From JBCDBL01 sp039183635 (GTDB lineage Bacteria > Pseudomonadota > Alphaproteobacteria > Caulobacterales > Parvularculaceae): a stretch of 23,879 bases of DNA. The first letter of the stretch is position 1; every line of letters begins with the position of its first letter. The DNA is taken from assembly GCA_039183635.1 (NCBI GenBank), contig JBCDBL010000068.1:1-23879 (forward strand), given 5' to 3'. Below are positions 23,736 through 23,879 of this stretch, in pieces. The notes below the pieces were generated by a model, which saw only the letters and a program-made list of their open reading frames with translations, searched no databases and had not been told where the DNA came from. The position numbers were made by a program, and so were the translations under genes.

Positions 23736-23879
23736 TCACCTCTCCCCCTCGGGGATTGTTGTGAAACGCTGTTGTACTTGTGATTTATCATTTGCATTTG
23801 TTTGATTTGCCGCGTTTTTCAAAGCGGGCTTGGGGCTTTCTTTGAGGTTTGGTTGCGTCATGGGGCGAGGCGTTCTGCG
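23736..23879 (-). CDS. unidentified partial reading frame at the right edge
   Basis: The frame is open from the window edge to a TGA at 23736, 47 codons, ending QQRFTTIPEGER, 42 bases before trpB. Its sequence is polar and Asn/Lys/Gln-rich without a motif. It could be the C-terminal tail of trpF, expected here, or a separate small gene starting at ATG 23861, or chance. I cannot tell. Confidence 0.3.
   Translation of the reverse strand, partial: RRTPRPMTQPNLKESPKPALKNAANQTNANDKSQVQQRFTTIPEGER

Overview
The window looks like chromosomal DNA of a GC-rich alphaproteobacterium. The evidence is the hemC-hemD-mic60-hemY cluster with an alphaproteobacterial mitofilin (Mic60) homologue, the trpB/trpA/accD/folC order, a CC0125/CC1285-type lipoprotein, two large TonB-dependent receptors and dispersed palindromic repeats. 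I cannot fix the order; a marine Caulobacterales/Parvularculales-like lineage would fit.

Layout. Positions 1-2316 (minus): the start of a short-chain dehydrogenase running off the left edge, a small lipoprotein and an MscS-type channel. Positions 2380-4988 (plus): ilvB-ilvN for branched-chain amino acid synthesis, preceded by a 15-codon leader peptide rich in Ile/Val/Leu, a strong hairpin and an intrinsic terminator, which is the layout of a transcription attenuator. Positions 5034-6833: a secreted serine hydrolase bracketed by two inverted copies of a ~100 bp structured repeat. Positions 6949-11691: two divergent TonB-dependent receptors. The minus-strand one is intact and has a Fur-box-like site upstream. 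The plus-strand siderophore-type receptor is broken by one extra C in a C6 tract. Positions 11731-12083: tRNA-Thr(CGT) on the minus strand and another copy of the structured repeat.

Positions 12113-16815 (minus) hold hemC, hemD, mic60 and hemY, joining tetrapyrrole synthesis to an inner-membrane organising protein. tsaD (t6A modification of tRNA) diverges from hemC at 16897. Positions 18145-23693 (minus) form the trpB-trpA-accD-folC series, interrupted between trpB and trpA by an AT-rich, apparently frameshifted gene for a small secreted cysteine-containing protein. Repeat elements fill the gaps tsaD/folC, folC/accD and upstream of trpA.

The most interesting items are the ilv attenuator, a two-hairpin repeat family (four copies) whose stems show compensatory changes, the inverted repeat pair around the hydrolase, and the two frameshifted genes. 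I see no CRISPR array, transposase, phage gene or clearly new multi-gene defence or biosynthetic system.
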